Shown: in pieces, positions 7,558-13,599 of the stretch | How positions within the stretch are numbered: position 1 is the stretch's first letter | Layout of the letters: every line of letters begins with the position of its first letter | Source of the DNA: an uncultured Collinsella sp. | GTDB lineage: Bacteria > Actinomycetota > Coriobacteriia > Coriobacteriales > Coriobacteriaceae | Length of the DNA stretch: 13,599 nt | NCBI GenBank assembly: GCA_902494545.1 | Contig: CABUTP010000018.1 | Coordinates: forward strand, 1 to 13,599 | Direction: 5' to 3' | Position numbers and translations under genes: made by a program | Notes under the pieces: generated by a model | Told to the model about the DNA's origin: nothing | Seen by the model: only the letters and a program-made list of their open reading frames with translations | The model's database searches: none

Positions 7558-9383
7558 TCCAGGTTCCTCCCTCCGCGGAACGCGCCAAAGCCAAAGTGGT
7601 CGCAACGCAGGCAGCGGCTTGCCTCCTGGCGTGCCTCCTCCTCGGTAAGGCCCTGCTCGACCAGATTCCAATCGTGGATGCGCTCGCCGGCCTCGCGCTC
7701 GCCCAGCTCGCAGCGGCCGCACTCGTGCTTACCCTTAAACTGCACGGTCGGCAGCTCAACGTCGAGCTTGATCTTGTGGTCAAAGCCCAGGTAGCGGTCG
7801 ATATTTGCCGAAGCAACGCGGCCGGCGTTGATGACCCGGATGACGGTGGCGGGACCGGTCTGGCAGTCGCCGCCGCTAAAGAGGCCATCGAAGTTAGGCA
7901 CGGCGCCATCCGAATCGGTGACCACGCAGCCCCACTTGCAGGCGATGCCCATGTCCTCAAACGGCTTGGAATCGATGTCCTGGCCAATGGCCACAAACAC
8001 GCGCTCGCAGGGAATGACGCGTTCGGGCGTGGCGGCGGCACGCGGGGCCGGACGCCCACGACGGGGCTCACCGATAATCTGCGGCTGCACGCGCAGGCCG
8101 CTCACGCGACCTTCCTCGCCCGTCTCGATAGCGAGCGGGGCCGTGAGCTCCAGAACCTCGCAGCCCTCGGCCTGGGCGCCGGCAATCTCGGCATCCTGGG
8201 CCGTCATGTCGCAGATGCGGCGGCGGTAGACGATGCTCACCTTTTCGGCACCGCAGCGCACGGCAGAGCGTGCCACGTCCATGGCCACATTGCCGCCGCC
8301 GATGACGCACACGCGCTGGCCGCTCAGGTCGGGCAGCTCGTCGTCGCCGATGGCGCGCAGCATCTTGACGGCCGACTCCACGCCGAGCGCCTCTTCGCCC
8401 GGAAGGCCGAGCTTCTTATCGCTGTGGGCGCCAATGGCCAGATAAACGGCATCGAACTCGTCGCGCAGGCGGGCAAGCTCCTCGCCATTGACGGAGTGGT
8501 CGAGTTCCACGTCGATGCCGGCGCTCAAGATCCAGTCGATCTCGGCCTGCAAGCGCTCGCGCGGCAGACGGTAGCTGGGAATGCCATAGCGCAGCATGCC
8601 ACCCAGGTGATGACGCTGTTCAAAGATCGTCACCTTATGGCCCATCACGGCCAGGTAGTAGGCGCAGGAAAGGCCGGCCGGACCGCCGCCAATCACGGCG
8701 ATGCGCTTGCCGGTGTTGTCGGCCACGCTGGGCTTGTAATCGTTGAGGTCGCTGTGCTCAACGGCAAAACGCTTGAGGGCGAGGATGTTCATGGGATCGT
8801 CGACCATGCCGCGACGGCAGTGCATCTCGCAGGGATGCTCGCACACCAGGCCGCAAACGAGCGGCAGCGGGTTGTTCTTGCGGATGACCTTGACGGCATC
8901 GGCATAGCGGCCGGCCTCGACCAGCGAAATGTAACCGGGAATGTCGACGTGCGCCGGGCAGCCCGAAACGCACGGGACGCGGGCCTCGCGGTCAAAGCCA
9001 CAGGAGTGCTCGCGGATATGGTGCTCAAAATCGTCACGGAAGCCACGGATGGCCGTAAGCGCCATAGCACCGGCCTCGTAACCGATGGCGCAGTCGCTCG
9101 AAAGATAGATGGTGCGGGCCGTGCGCTCAATCAGGTTGAGCGTGGACTCATCGGCGCGACCCTCGAGCACATCGGCGAGCAGATCGCTCAGCGCGCTCAG
9201 GCCCACACGGCAGGGCGTACACTTGCCGCAGCTCTGGGTGGAGCACAGGTTGACGAGCGCCGCCGTAAACTCAACGGGGCACGGGGCGAGCGAACTCACC
9301 GCCAGACGGCGTCCAAGCGCATCATGTAGGTCGTCCATGACGGCCTGAGCGTGGCTGCGTTCCATTACGTGCAGTCGAGCCAT
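7551..9383 (-). CDS. NuoF C-terminal domain fused to GltD/NfnL-like FAD oxidoreductase, hydrogenase partner
   Basis: 610 residues. Residues ~35-125 match the NADH_4Fe-4S domain at the end of NuoF/HydB (SCGKCTPCR with C52, C55, C58, and fourth ligand C98 in DCAIG), without the FMN/NADH Rossmann and SLBB domains. Residues ~135-610 resemble the glutamate synthase small subunit (GltD) and the NADPH:ferredoxin transhydrogenase large subunit. They contain an Fe-S N-terminal motif (C138, C142, C177, C181, C185, C189), FAD-binding GGGPAG (232-237), NAD(P)-binding GGGNVAMD (362-369) with YRRR after it, and FSGGD near 503-506. A C-terminal CLRC (591-594) and CGRC (555-558) may hold a further cluster. 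ATG 9383 has GAGGGG 5 nt upstream. No glutamate synthase large subunit is nearby, so it probably passes electrons between NAD(P)H and the hydrogenase. The YRRR basic patch leans towards NADPH, but this is inference. Confidence 0.88.
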   Translation of the reverse strand: MARLHVMERSHAQAVMDDLHDALGRRLAVSSLAPCPVEFTAALVNLCSTQSCGKCTPCRVGLSALSDLLADVLEGRADESTLNLIERTARTIYLSSDCAIGYEAGAMALTAIRGFRDDFEHHIREHSCGFDREARVPCVSGCPAHVDIPGYISLVEAGRYADAVKVIRKNNPLPLVCGLVCEHPCEMHCRRGMVDDPMNILALKRFAVEHSDLNDYKPSVADNTGKRIAVIGGGPAGLSCAYYLAVMGHKVTIFEQRHHLGGMLRYGIPSYRLPRERLQAEIDWILSAGIDVELDHSVNGEELARLRDEFDAVYLAIGAHSDKKLGLPGEEALGVESAVKMLRAIGDDELPDLSGQRVCVIGGGNVAMDVARSAVRCGAEKVSIVYRRRICDMTAQDAEIAGAQAEGCEVLELTAPLAIETGEEGRVSGLRVQPQIIGEPRRGRPAPRAAATPERVIPCERVFVAIGQDIDSKPFEDMGIACKWGCVVTDSDGAVPNFDGLFSGGDCQTGPATVIRVINAGRVASANIDRYLGFDHKIKLDVELPTVQFKGKHECGRCELGEREAGERIHDWNLVEQGLTEEEARQEASRCLRCDHFGFGAFRGGRNLEW

Positions 9384-9388
9384 AAGAT

Positions 9389-9394
9389 CCCCTC
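9389..9394 (-). promoter_or_regulatory. Ribosome binding site of the hydrogenase operon
   Basis: GAGGGG on the minus strand, 5 nt before ATG 9383. This spacing favours ATG over the in-frame GTG five codons earlier (9398), which would place the site inside the gene. Confidence 0.6.
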
Positions 9395-9404
9395 TCACAT
9401 GGCA

Positions 9405-9468
9405 GCCCGGAGGCGAGGCCGGGCGAAGTTGCTACACGCACAACACTGACCTAAAAGGCTGTTAGGTC
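9405..9468 (-). promoter_or_regulatory. Two hairpins in the presumed hydrogenase-operon leader
   Basis: Hairpin 1 has perfect 7-bp arms GACCTAA (9448-9454) and TTAGGTC (9462-9468) around a 7-nt loop. Hairpin 2 has perfect 6-bp arms GCCCGG (9405-9410) and CCGGGC (9419-9424) around 8 nt, ending about 10 nt from the Shine-Dalgarno. On the transcript, hairpin 2 presents a GCCTCC stretch that could alternatively pair with the GAGGGG site, so translational control is possible. I cannot match this leader to a named riboswitch class. Confidence 0.4.
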
Positions 9469-9507
9469 TCCACACGGTTCGGCAGGCGGTATAAAATGTC
9501 ACCATCA

Positions 9508-9567
9508 GCGGTAAAACAGAACATTACCGCAGATAAATGCCATATTTGATAAAACGCGTTACCAAAT
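9508..9567. promoter_or_regulatory. Two inverted repeats upstream of the hydrogenase operon, candidate operators
   Basis: Site B: perfect arms GCGGTAA (9508-9514) and TTACCGC (9524-9530) with a 9-nt spacer. Site A: arms ATTTGATAA (9544-9552) and TTACCAAAT (9559-9567), one mismatch, 6-nt spacer. Both share half-site features (G-R-TAAAAC on the left, TTACC on the right). A loose minus-strand promoter (TTTTAC, 17 nt, TATACC; about 9486-9514) overlaps site B, so binding there would affect transcription. The regulator is unknown. Confidence 0.4.
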
Positions 9568-9569
9568 GA

Positions 9570-9607
9570 CAATGCCCCGCCCACGCAATCACGTGGACGG
9601 GGCATTG
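9570..9607 (-). terminator. Rho-independent-type terminator after the GH4 gene
   Basis: A 16-bp stem, left arm CAATGCCCCGCCCACG (9570-9585) and right arm CGTGGACGGGGCATTG (9592-9607), has one non-Watson-Crick pair and a 6-nt loop. It begins 31 nt past the GH4 stop in the minus direction. The downstream RNA is only moderately U-rich (TCATTTGG). It separates the sugar operon from the hydrogenase operon. Confidence 0.75.
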
Positions 9608-9638
9608 CTCATGGCATACGGCCAGCGACCTTCTGTCT

Positions 9639-11021
9639 TTAGCTAAGCTCGGGCCAGTAACCCTTGTTGGCCTCGATCATGTCGTCGAGAACCTCCTTGG
9701 CGACCTTCATCGACGGCACGGTCTTGTTCAGCGTAAAGGCCTTGAGCGCCTTCTCGTACGAACCCTCGATCGTAGCCTCGACCACGAGCTTCTCGGAGTT
9801 CAGCTGCTGCATCATGAGGCCCTGCTGGAACAGAGGAATGTTGTCGCGGCTGATGACCTCGGGGCCGTTCTTGCCAATGTAGGCAGGCAGCTCGACCATA
9901 GCGTCGTAGGGCATGTTGGGGATGGCGCCCTTGTTCTCGCAAATGACCAGGAAGCGCTGCTTGGTGTCGTTCTTCAGAGCGATGGCCAGATCGGCAATCC
10001 AGTCGCCGTGGCTGCCCGCATAGAACGTGCTCTCGTCGATCTCGCCCGTCTTCTCGTAATGGTCGATACCATCAAAGAGGTTCTTCTCACGCGTCTCCTC
10101 AACCTCGTTAGCACGGGTGCGCTCGGGGTTGGAGTGCTCGACGAACTCCTTCTGCTGCAGGTAGTAGTTCAGATACGTGTTGGGCAGGTACTCCGGGAAG
10201 CACTCCATGATCTCGTACTCGCCCTTCCAGACGTAGTACCAGCTGCCCTTGGTGTGGCGATTCTGCTCGGGGTGCTCGTCGGCGGTCTCCTCGGGCTTCT
10301 TTGCCATGAGCGAGCCCATGCCCTTGAGGTAGGAGTCGGGCAGCAGGATCTGGTGCTCCTTGATGTACTCGCGCAGCTGGGGCAGGACCTCCTCGCCCTT
10401 GTGACGGATCGAGGTAAACCAACCAAAGTGGTTGAGGCCAAAGTAATCGTACTCGACATCCTTCTTGTCGATATCGAGCGCGGCGCAAACCACGTCGATG
10501 ATCGCGATCGGCATGTCGCAGATGTTGATGATACGAGCGTTGGGGCGCAGCACACGGCAGCCCTCGGAGACGATGGCGGCAGGGTTGGAGTAGTTGAGGA
10601 TCCAGTAGTCCTTCTTGGCGTACTTCTCAACGTCATCGATCAGCTCGACCATGGGGAAGATGGTGCGCATGCCGTAGGCAAGGCCACCGCAACCGCAAGT
10701 CTCCTGACCCACGCAGCCGTGACGCAGCGGAATCTTCTCGTCCTGCTCGCGCATGGCGTAGCCGCCCACGCGCATCTGGGCAAACACGAAGCTCGCGTCG
10801 GTAAAAGCCGTCTTTTTGTCGGTAGTCACCGTGAGCTTGATGTCCAGGCCGAGGTCCTCGTGCAAAATCCAGTCCACGAGCACGCCGATCTTGCGCTGGC
10901 GCTCCTCGTTGATGTCGTACAGACGAATCTCGTCAACGTCGAGCTCGTCCTTGCGCAGGGCGATGGACTTGACGATGCCGGGGGTAAAGGTGGATCCGCC
11001 ACCACACAGAGTAATGATCAT
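9639..11021 (-). CDS. glvA: GH4 6-phospho-alpha-glucosidase (GlvA/MalH/AglB type)
   Basis: 460 residues, a cytoplasmic glycoside hydrolase family 4 enzyme that cleaves PTS-phosphorylated alpha-glucosides by an NAD+- and Mn2+-dependent redox-elimination mechanism. The N-terminal Rossmann motif is GGGSTFTPG (7-15). NYSNPAAI (143-150) and the CDMP motif (C168-P171) follow; CDMP marks alpha-specific members, where beta-specific ones typically carry CNVP. LNHFGW (H198) supplies the second metal ligand. Length fits the family (about 440-460). ATG 11021 is supported by AAGGAG (11031-11036) at a 9-nt spacing, inside the end of the PTS gene, whose TAA lies 3 nt upstream, so translation is coupled. The likely substrate is maltose 6'-phosphate or a related disaccharide phosphate; which one cannot be read from sequence. 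A terminator hairpin follows. Confidence 0.93.
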   Translation of the reverse strand: MIITLCGGGSTFTPGIVKSIALRKDELDVDEIRLYDINEERQRKIGVLVDWILHEDLGLDIKLTVTTDKKTAFTDASFVFAQMRVGGYAMREQDEKIPLRHGCVGQETCGCGGLAYGMRTIFPMVELIDDVEKYAKKDYWILNYSNPAAIVSEGCRVLRPNARIINICDMPIAIIDVVCAALDIDKKDVEYDYFGLNHFGWFTSIRHKGEEVLPQLREYIKEHQILLPDSYLKGMGSLMAKKPEETADEHPEQNRHTKGSWYYVWKGEYEIMECFPEYLPNTYLNYYLQQKEFVEHSNPERTRANEVEETREKNLFDGIDHYEKTGEIDESTFYAGSHGDWIADLAIALKNDTKQRFLVICENKGAIPNMPYDAMVELPAYIGKNGPEVISRDNIPLFQQGLMMQQLNSEKLVVEATIEGSYEKALKAFTLNKTVPSMKVAKEVLDDMIEANKGYWPELS

Positions 11022-11024
11022 TGT

Positions 11025-12641
11025 TTACTGCTCCTTCTCAATTGCGTTTTCGACCTTGTCGCGCATCTCGGCGACCTTCATGCCAAAGATGATCTGGATA
11101 TTATTGCCGTTGCGGTTGATGCCGCTGTTGGGCACGTGGTTGATGAGGTCCTCATTGATGAGGTCCGGGTTCTTAACGTTCACGCGGAGACGCGTAAAGC
11201 AGTTCTCGAGCTCCTCGATGTTGTCCTTGCCGCCAAGACCTGCGACCAGGTCGGCAATACCTGCATCGACGCCCTCTGCGGGAGCCGCGGCAACAGCGCC
11301 CTGCTTCACCGCGACAGACGCGGCGGCCTCGCCCTCGGCAACGGACTCGGCGAGCTCGGACTCCTCCTCGCGACCAGGCGTGTGGAGGTTGAGCTTCTTA
11401 ATAAGGAAGGTGAAGAGGAAGAAGTACAGAGCGGCGTTGACGACTCCAAGCACCAGCATAACCGGCCAGTTGGTCTTGTCGACACCGAGGACCAGGTTGG
11501 AAACCACGATGTTGATGATGCCGCCTGCAGTCGAAGCGGGCACGGAGAGGACCTTGAGCAGGACCAGGAAGATGCCGGAAAGAACCGAGTGAACGACAAA
11601 GAGCACGGGAGCGGCAAAGACAAAGAGGAAGTCCATGGGCTCGGTGACACAGGAGAGCACGGCGGTGATGATCAGCGGGATGATAACGGCCTTGGTCTTA
11701 TCCTTGTTCCCCTTGTAAGCGGTGAAGATAAAGGCGAGACCGATGCCGATGTAGGGCCACAGGTTGTTGAAGGTGTAGCTGTTGAAATAGGTGCTATCGG
11801 AGAAGGGCTGGCCCGTCATTGCCATCTCGGCGACACGGATGGGATAGGCGCCGGCGATAACCTGATCGCCCAGCGTCAGGGTGCCACCCACATCGGAGAA
11901 CTGGAACGGGGTGTAGATGAGGTGGTGCAGACCGGTGGGAACGAGCAGCTTGTTAAGCATGCCGTAGATAAACAGACCGATGTTGCCCGACTCCTTAATG
12001 ATGCCGGCAACGGAGGAGATGGCGCCCTGAACCGGAGGCCAAACGATGCAGAAGCCAGCGCCCATGATCCAGGAAATGATGATCATGATCAGGAACGGGA
12101 AGCGAACGCCCGAGAACATCGAAAGGGCAATGGGGAACTGCTTGTTCGAGTACTTGTTGAACACGGCACCGGTGATGCAACCAAGAATGATGCCGCCAAA
12201 CACGCCGGTATCGAGCACCTGGATGCCCATAACGGTGGCCTGGCCGGTTCCGGTAAGACCGAGCATGCCGCTCGCATCGGCAAGAGAGCCGGTGGCGTTG
12301 AGCACGATGTTGTTAGCCTGCAGGAACAGGAAGAACGACATCAGGGCGATCAACGAAGCATGGCCCTTGTTCTTCTTTGCCATGGCACCGGCGATGCCCA
12401 CGCAGAACAGAATCGAGAGGTTGTTGATGATAAACATCAGCGACTGGTAGACAACGGCGCCCACAAGCTGGAACGGACCGGAGCCCAGTACGGGGACCAA
12501 AGCGCAGATGGTCTTGTTGGTCAGAATGATGCCCACGATGAGCAGAATGCCGGCAACCGAGAGATACATCATCGGCTGGACGATTGACTTCGCGAACACC
12601 TCCAACGGCGCTTTGAAATTGAACTTCTTTTTTGCGGTCAT
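11025..12641 (-). CDS. PTS alpha-glucoside-type EIICB transporter
   Basis: 538 residues. Residues ~10-425 form the EIIC membrane channel with many hydrophobic segments, including the substrate-site loop GLHHLIYTPFQF and the conserved TEPMDFLF. A charged linker rich in Glu and Ala (about 428-462) leads to the EIIB domain (about 465-538), with phosphorylated Cys481 in ENCFTRLRV. Order and motifs match the glucose/alpha-glucoside family (MalB/GlvC/AglA). It imports an alpha-glucoside and phosphorylates it for the GH4 enzyme encoded next. No EIIA domain is attached or nearby, so a shared glucose-type EIIA must serve it, as is known for several relatives. ATG 12641 is chosen because GGGGAG (12649-12654) lies 7 nt upstream; a start nine codons earlier would put this site inside the gene. 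Confidence 0.93.
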   Translation of the reverse strand: MTAKKKFNFKAPLEVFAKSIVQPMMYLSVAGILLIVGIILTNKTICALVPVLGSGPFQLVGAVVYQSLMFIINNLSILFCVGIAGAMAKKNKGHASLIALMSFFLFLQANNIVLNATGSLADASGMLGLTGTGQATVMGIQVLDTGVFGGIILGCITGAVFNKYSNKQFPIALSMFSGVRFPFLIMIIISWIMGAGFCIVWPPVQGAISSVAGIIKESGNIGLFIYGMLNKLLVPTGLHHLIYTPFQFSDVGGTLTLGDQVIAGAYPIRVAEMAMTGQPFSDSTYFNSYTFNNLWPYIGIGLAFIFTAYKGNKDKTKAVIIPLIITAVLSCVTEPMDFLFVFAAPVLFVVHSVLSGIFLVLLKVLSVPASTAGGIINIVVSNLVLGVDKTNWPVMLVLGVVNAALYFFLFTFLIKKLNLHTPGREEESELAESVAEGEAAASVAVKQGAVAAAPAEGVDAGIADLVAGLGGKDNIEELENCFTRLRVNVKNPDLINEDLINHVPNSGINRNGNNIQIIFGMKVAEMRDKVENAIEKEQ

Positions 12642-12740
12642 AGCGGTACTCCCCTTCCTTTTCCGCAAATTAAGACAGATGTGCCCTGGACAAGACCGTG
12701 AGCCTTGCCTTATATCAATCGATGTGTAGGCACGTTATGC
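12642..12740 (-). other. licT-PTS intergenic gap with a small hairpin, no clear antiterminator target
   Basis: 99 nt. A small hairpin, TAGGCA (12727-12732) and TGCCTA (12738-12743) around 5 nt, includes the licT stop codon. Further along the minus strand is TTGATATAAG, a possible -10 element without a good -35. I find no complete RAT stem (GGATTG...GGCAAAACC type) and no hairpin followed by a U tract, so a LicT-controlled terminator is not visible here and probably lies upstream of licT, outside the window. Confidence 0.35.
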
Positions 12741-13595
12741 CTAGAGACCAGGTTCTCCAAGCAGGTTAACAATGTGATATGCGAGATAACTCTTCTCGGC
12801 ATCGGTAACGACAACGTTATAGGTAGACGACAAGTGGGCGGCTATGGCGTCCGCGCACGAGAATGCGCACGGATACGCCGTTTCATCGATTCGGAACAGC
12901 GCGTCTCCGTTGATTTGCCCGGCCGTAGGATCGAGCGCTCGCTGCGCGAAAATCTGCAGGTGACGAACGAAACGTTCGTAAGGCAGCGAGGTGTCATCGA
13001 GGGTCGTAGCATAGCGCTTGGAAACAATCGCGAGCACGTCGCGAACAAGCTGGACCGAAACAATCAAACGATCGGAGCGCTGCGGCATAGTGGCGTTGAC
13101 GATATGCAGCGTAATAAAACCCTGCTCTTCTTCGCTCATCTGGATGCCCATATACTCCTTGATAATCTGCAGCGCACGGCCCGCAAGTGCATACTCCTTG
13201 CGATAGAACTGCTGGATCTCGAGCAGCAACGGATTCTCACAGGAGACGCCCTTGCGCTCGCGCTCCAAAGCAAGGCTGATATGGTCTGCGAGAGCAATGA
13301 GAATCTTGTCGTTGATATCAACATTGAGCTCTCGACGGAGCATCTGAACAATGTCCTCGGCAATCACGAGGTTGACGGTGGGGATGGACTCCAAAAGATG
13401 TGCCAAGCGGTCGATCGTACGCGAGTCCTGAGAAGTTCCCTCCTGCAACGCGTAGGTCTTTTCGATCGACGCCTCGTCGATGGCATCGCCGGCATGACGG
13501 CCAAAGCAGAGGCCTCGACCGATGACGATGAGCTCGGAGCCATCGTCCGAAGTGACCATTGCGACGTTGTTGTTAAAAACTCGCTTGATAACCAC
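12741..13595 (-). CDS. licT: LicT/BglG-family transcriptional antiterminator
   Basis: 284 residues. Residues 1-55 form the co-antiterminator (CAT) RNA-binding domain (IKRVFNNNVAMV, then GRGLCFGRHAGD). PRD1 spans ~63-170 with H104 (LADHISLALE) and H164 (ITLHIVNA). PRD2 spans ~175-284 with H212 (FVRHLQIF) and H274 (LAYHIVNLL). All four regulatory histidines sit close to LicT H100, H159, H207 and H269. Family members are phosphorylated by HPr and by their cognate EII, and when active they bind an RNA hairpin to stop premature termination. It should therefore switch on the EIICB and GH4 genes that follow when the sugar is present. The start is taken as GTG 13595, giving the family-typical N-terminus, but the frame is still open at the window edge, so an earlier start is possible. 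Confidence 0.9.
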   Translation of the reverse strand: MVIKRVFNNNVAMVTSDDGSELIVIGRGLCFGRHAGDAIDEASIEKTYALQEGTSQDSRTIDRLAHLLESIPTVNLVIAEDIVQMLRRELNVDINDKILIALADHISLALERERKGVSCENPLLLEIQQFYRKEYALAGRALQIIKEYMGIQMSEEEQGFITLHIVNATMPQRSDRLIVSVQLVRDVLAIVSKRYATTLDDTSLPYERFVRHLQIFAQRALDPTAGQINGDALFRIDETAYPCAFSCADAIAAHLSSTYNVVVTDAEKSYLAYHIVNLLGEPGL

Positions 13596-13599
13596 GGTA

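Noticed and set aside
7596..9329. 577-codon plus-strand open frame opposite the flavoprotein gene
   Set aside because: It is a mirror of a well-motifed GltD-like gene; its Ala/His/Leu-rich composition shows no family motif.
7551..9383. True glutamate synthase small subunit (gltD)
   Set aside because: The NuoF-type Fe-S domain at the N-terminus, the absence of gltB and the overlap with a hydrogenase gene point to a hydrogenase partner.
9405..9468. Known riboswitch (for example a molybdenum cofactor type) in the hydrogenase leader
   Set aside because: Two hairpins exist but I cannot line up the conserved core of any class, and [FeFe] hydrogenases do not need that cofactor.
9544..9567. Rex or FNR binding site
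   Set aside because: It is partly like Rex (TTGTTAA-N4-TTAACAA), but the spacer is 6 nt and two arm bases differ; FNR half-sites are not met. It is kept only as an unnamed inverted repeat.
10008..12587. 859-codon open frame on the plus strand opposite the GH4 and PTS genes
   Set aside because: It is antisense to two clearly recognisable enzymes, has Val/Asp/His-rich composition typical of an antisense frame in GC-rich DNA, and no domain is recognisable.
1..13599. tRNA, rRNA, prophage or insertion-sequence genes
   Set aside because: No cloverleaf, rRNA segment, integrase or transposase frame was seen on either strand.

Overview
The window is about 60% G+C and densely coded, with nearly everything on the minus strand. 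An oxygen-sensitive [FeFe] hydrogenase, a phosphotransferase (PTS) sugar locus with a GH4 phospho-glucosidase, and GC-rich actinobacterial-style codon use suggest an anaerobic gut Coriobacteriia member such as Collinsella. That placement is inferred from gene content and style; no rRNA or other phylogenetic marker is present.

Layout, left to right. (1) 2-1939, plus strand: the 3' part of a YgiQ-type radical SAM gene, running off the left edge. (2) 1936-2847, minus: a CPBP-family membrane protease whose stop codon interlocks with that of ygiQ, with a strong hairpin inside its 3' end. (3) 2864-3307: a tandem 27-nt repeat, a RelB/DinJ-like orphan antitoxin gene that ends inside this repeat, and an untranslated stretch with a phased, partly palindromic motif. 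(4) 3308-9383, minus: a tightly packed four-gene unit in the order NuoF-C/GltD-like flavoprotein, [FeFe] hydrogenase, Tat-type lipoprotein binding protein, and a one-polypeptide ABC permease-ATPase. Junctions are a 7-nt overlap, a 2-nt gap and a 3-nt gap. (5) 9384-9638: a regulatory region with a terminator hairpin and several inverted repeats. (6) 9639-13595, minus: an alpha-glucoside uptake operon in the order LicT/BglG antiterminator, PTS EIICB and GH4 6-phospho-alpha-glucosidase.

How they fit together: the PTS operon would import and phosphorylate an alpha-glucoside such as maltose (EIIA and HPr supplied elsewhere) and split it into glucose and glucose 6-phosphate. The hydrogenase unit could dispose of fermentation electrons by linking NAD(P)H and ferredoxin pools to H2. 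The flavoprotein keeps only the Fe-S C-terminal domain of NuoF and joins it to a GltD/NfnL-like module, an arrangement resembling the poorly characterised 'glutamate synthase-linked' [FeFe] group A2 enzymes. The unexplained part is an apparently translationally coupled nitrate/taurine/thiamine-precursor-type importer at the end of the same unit. It is the best candidate here for an undescribed functional link.
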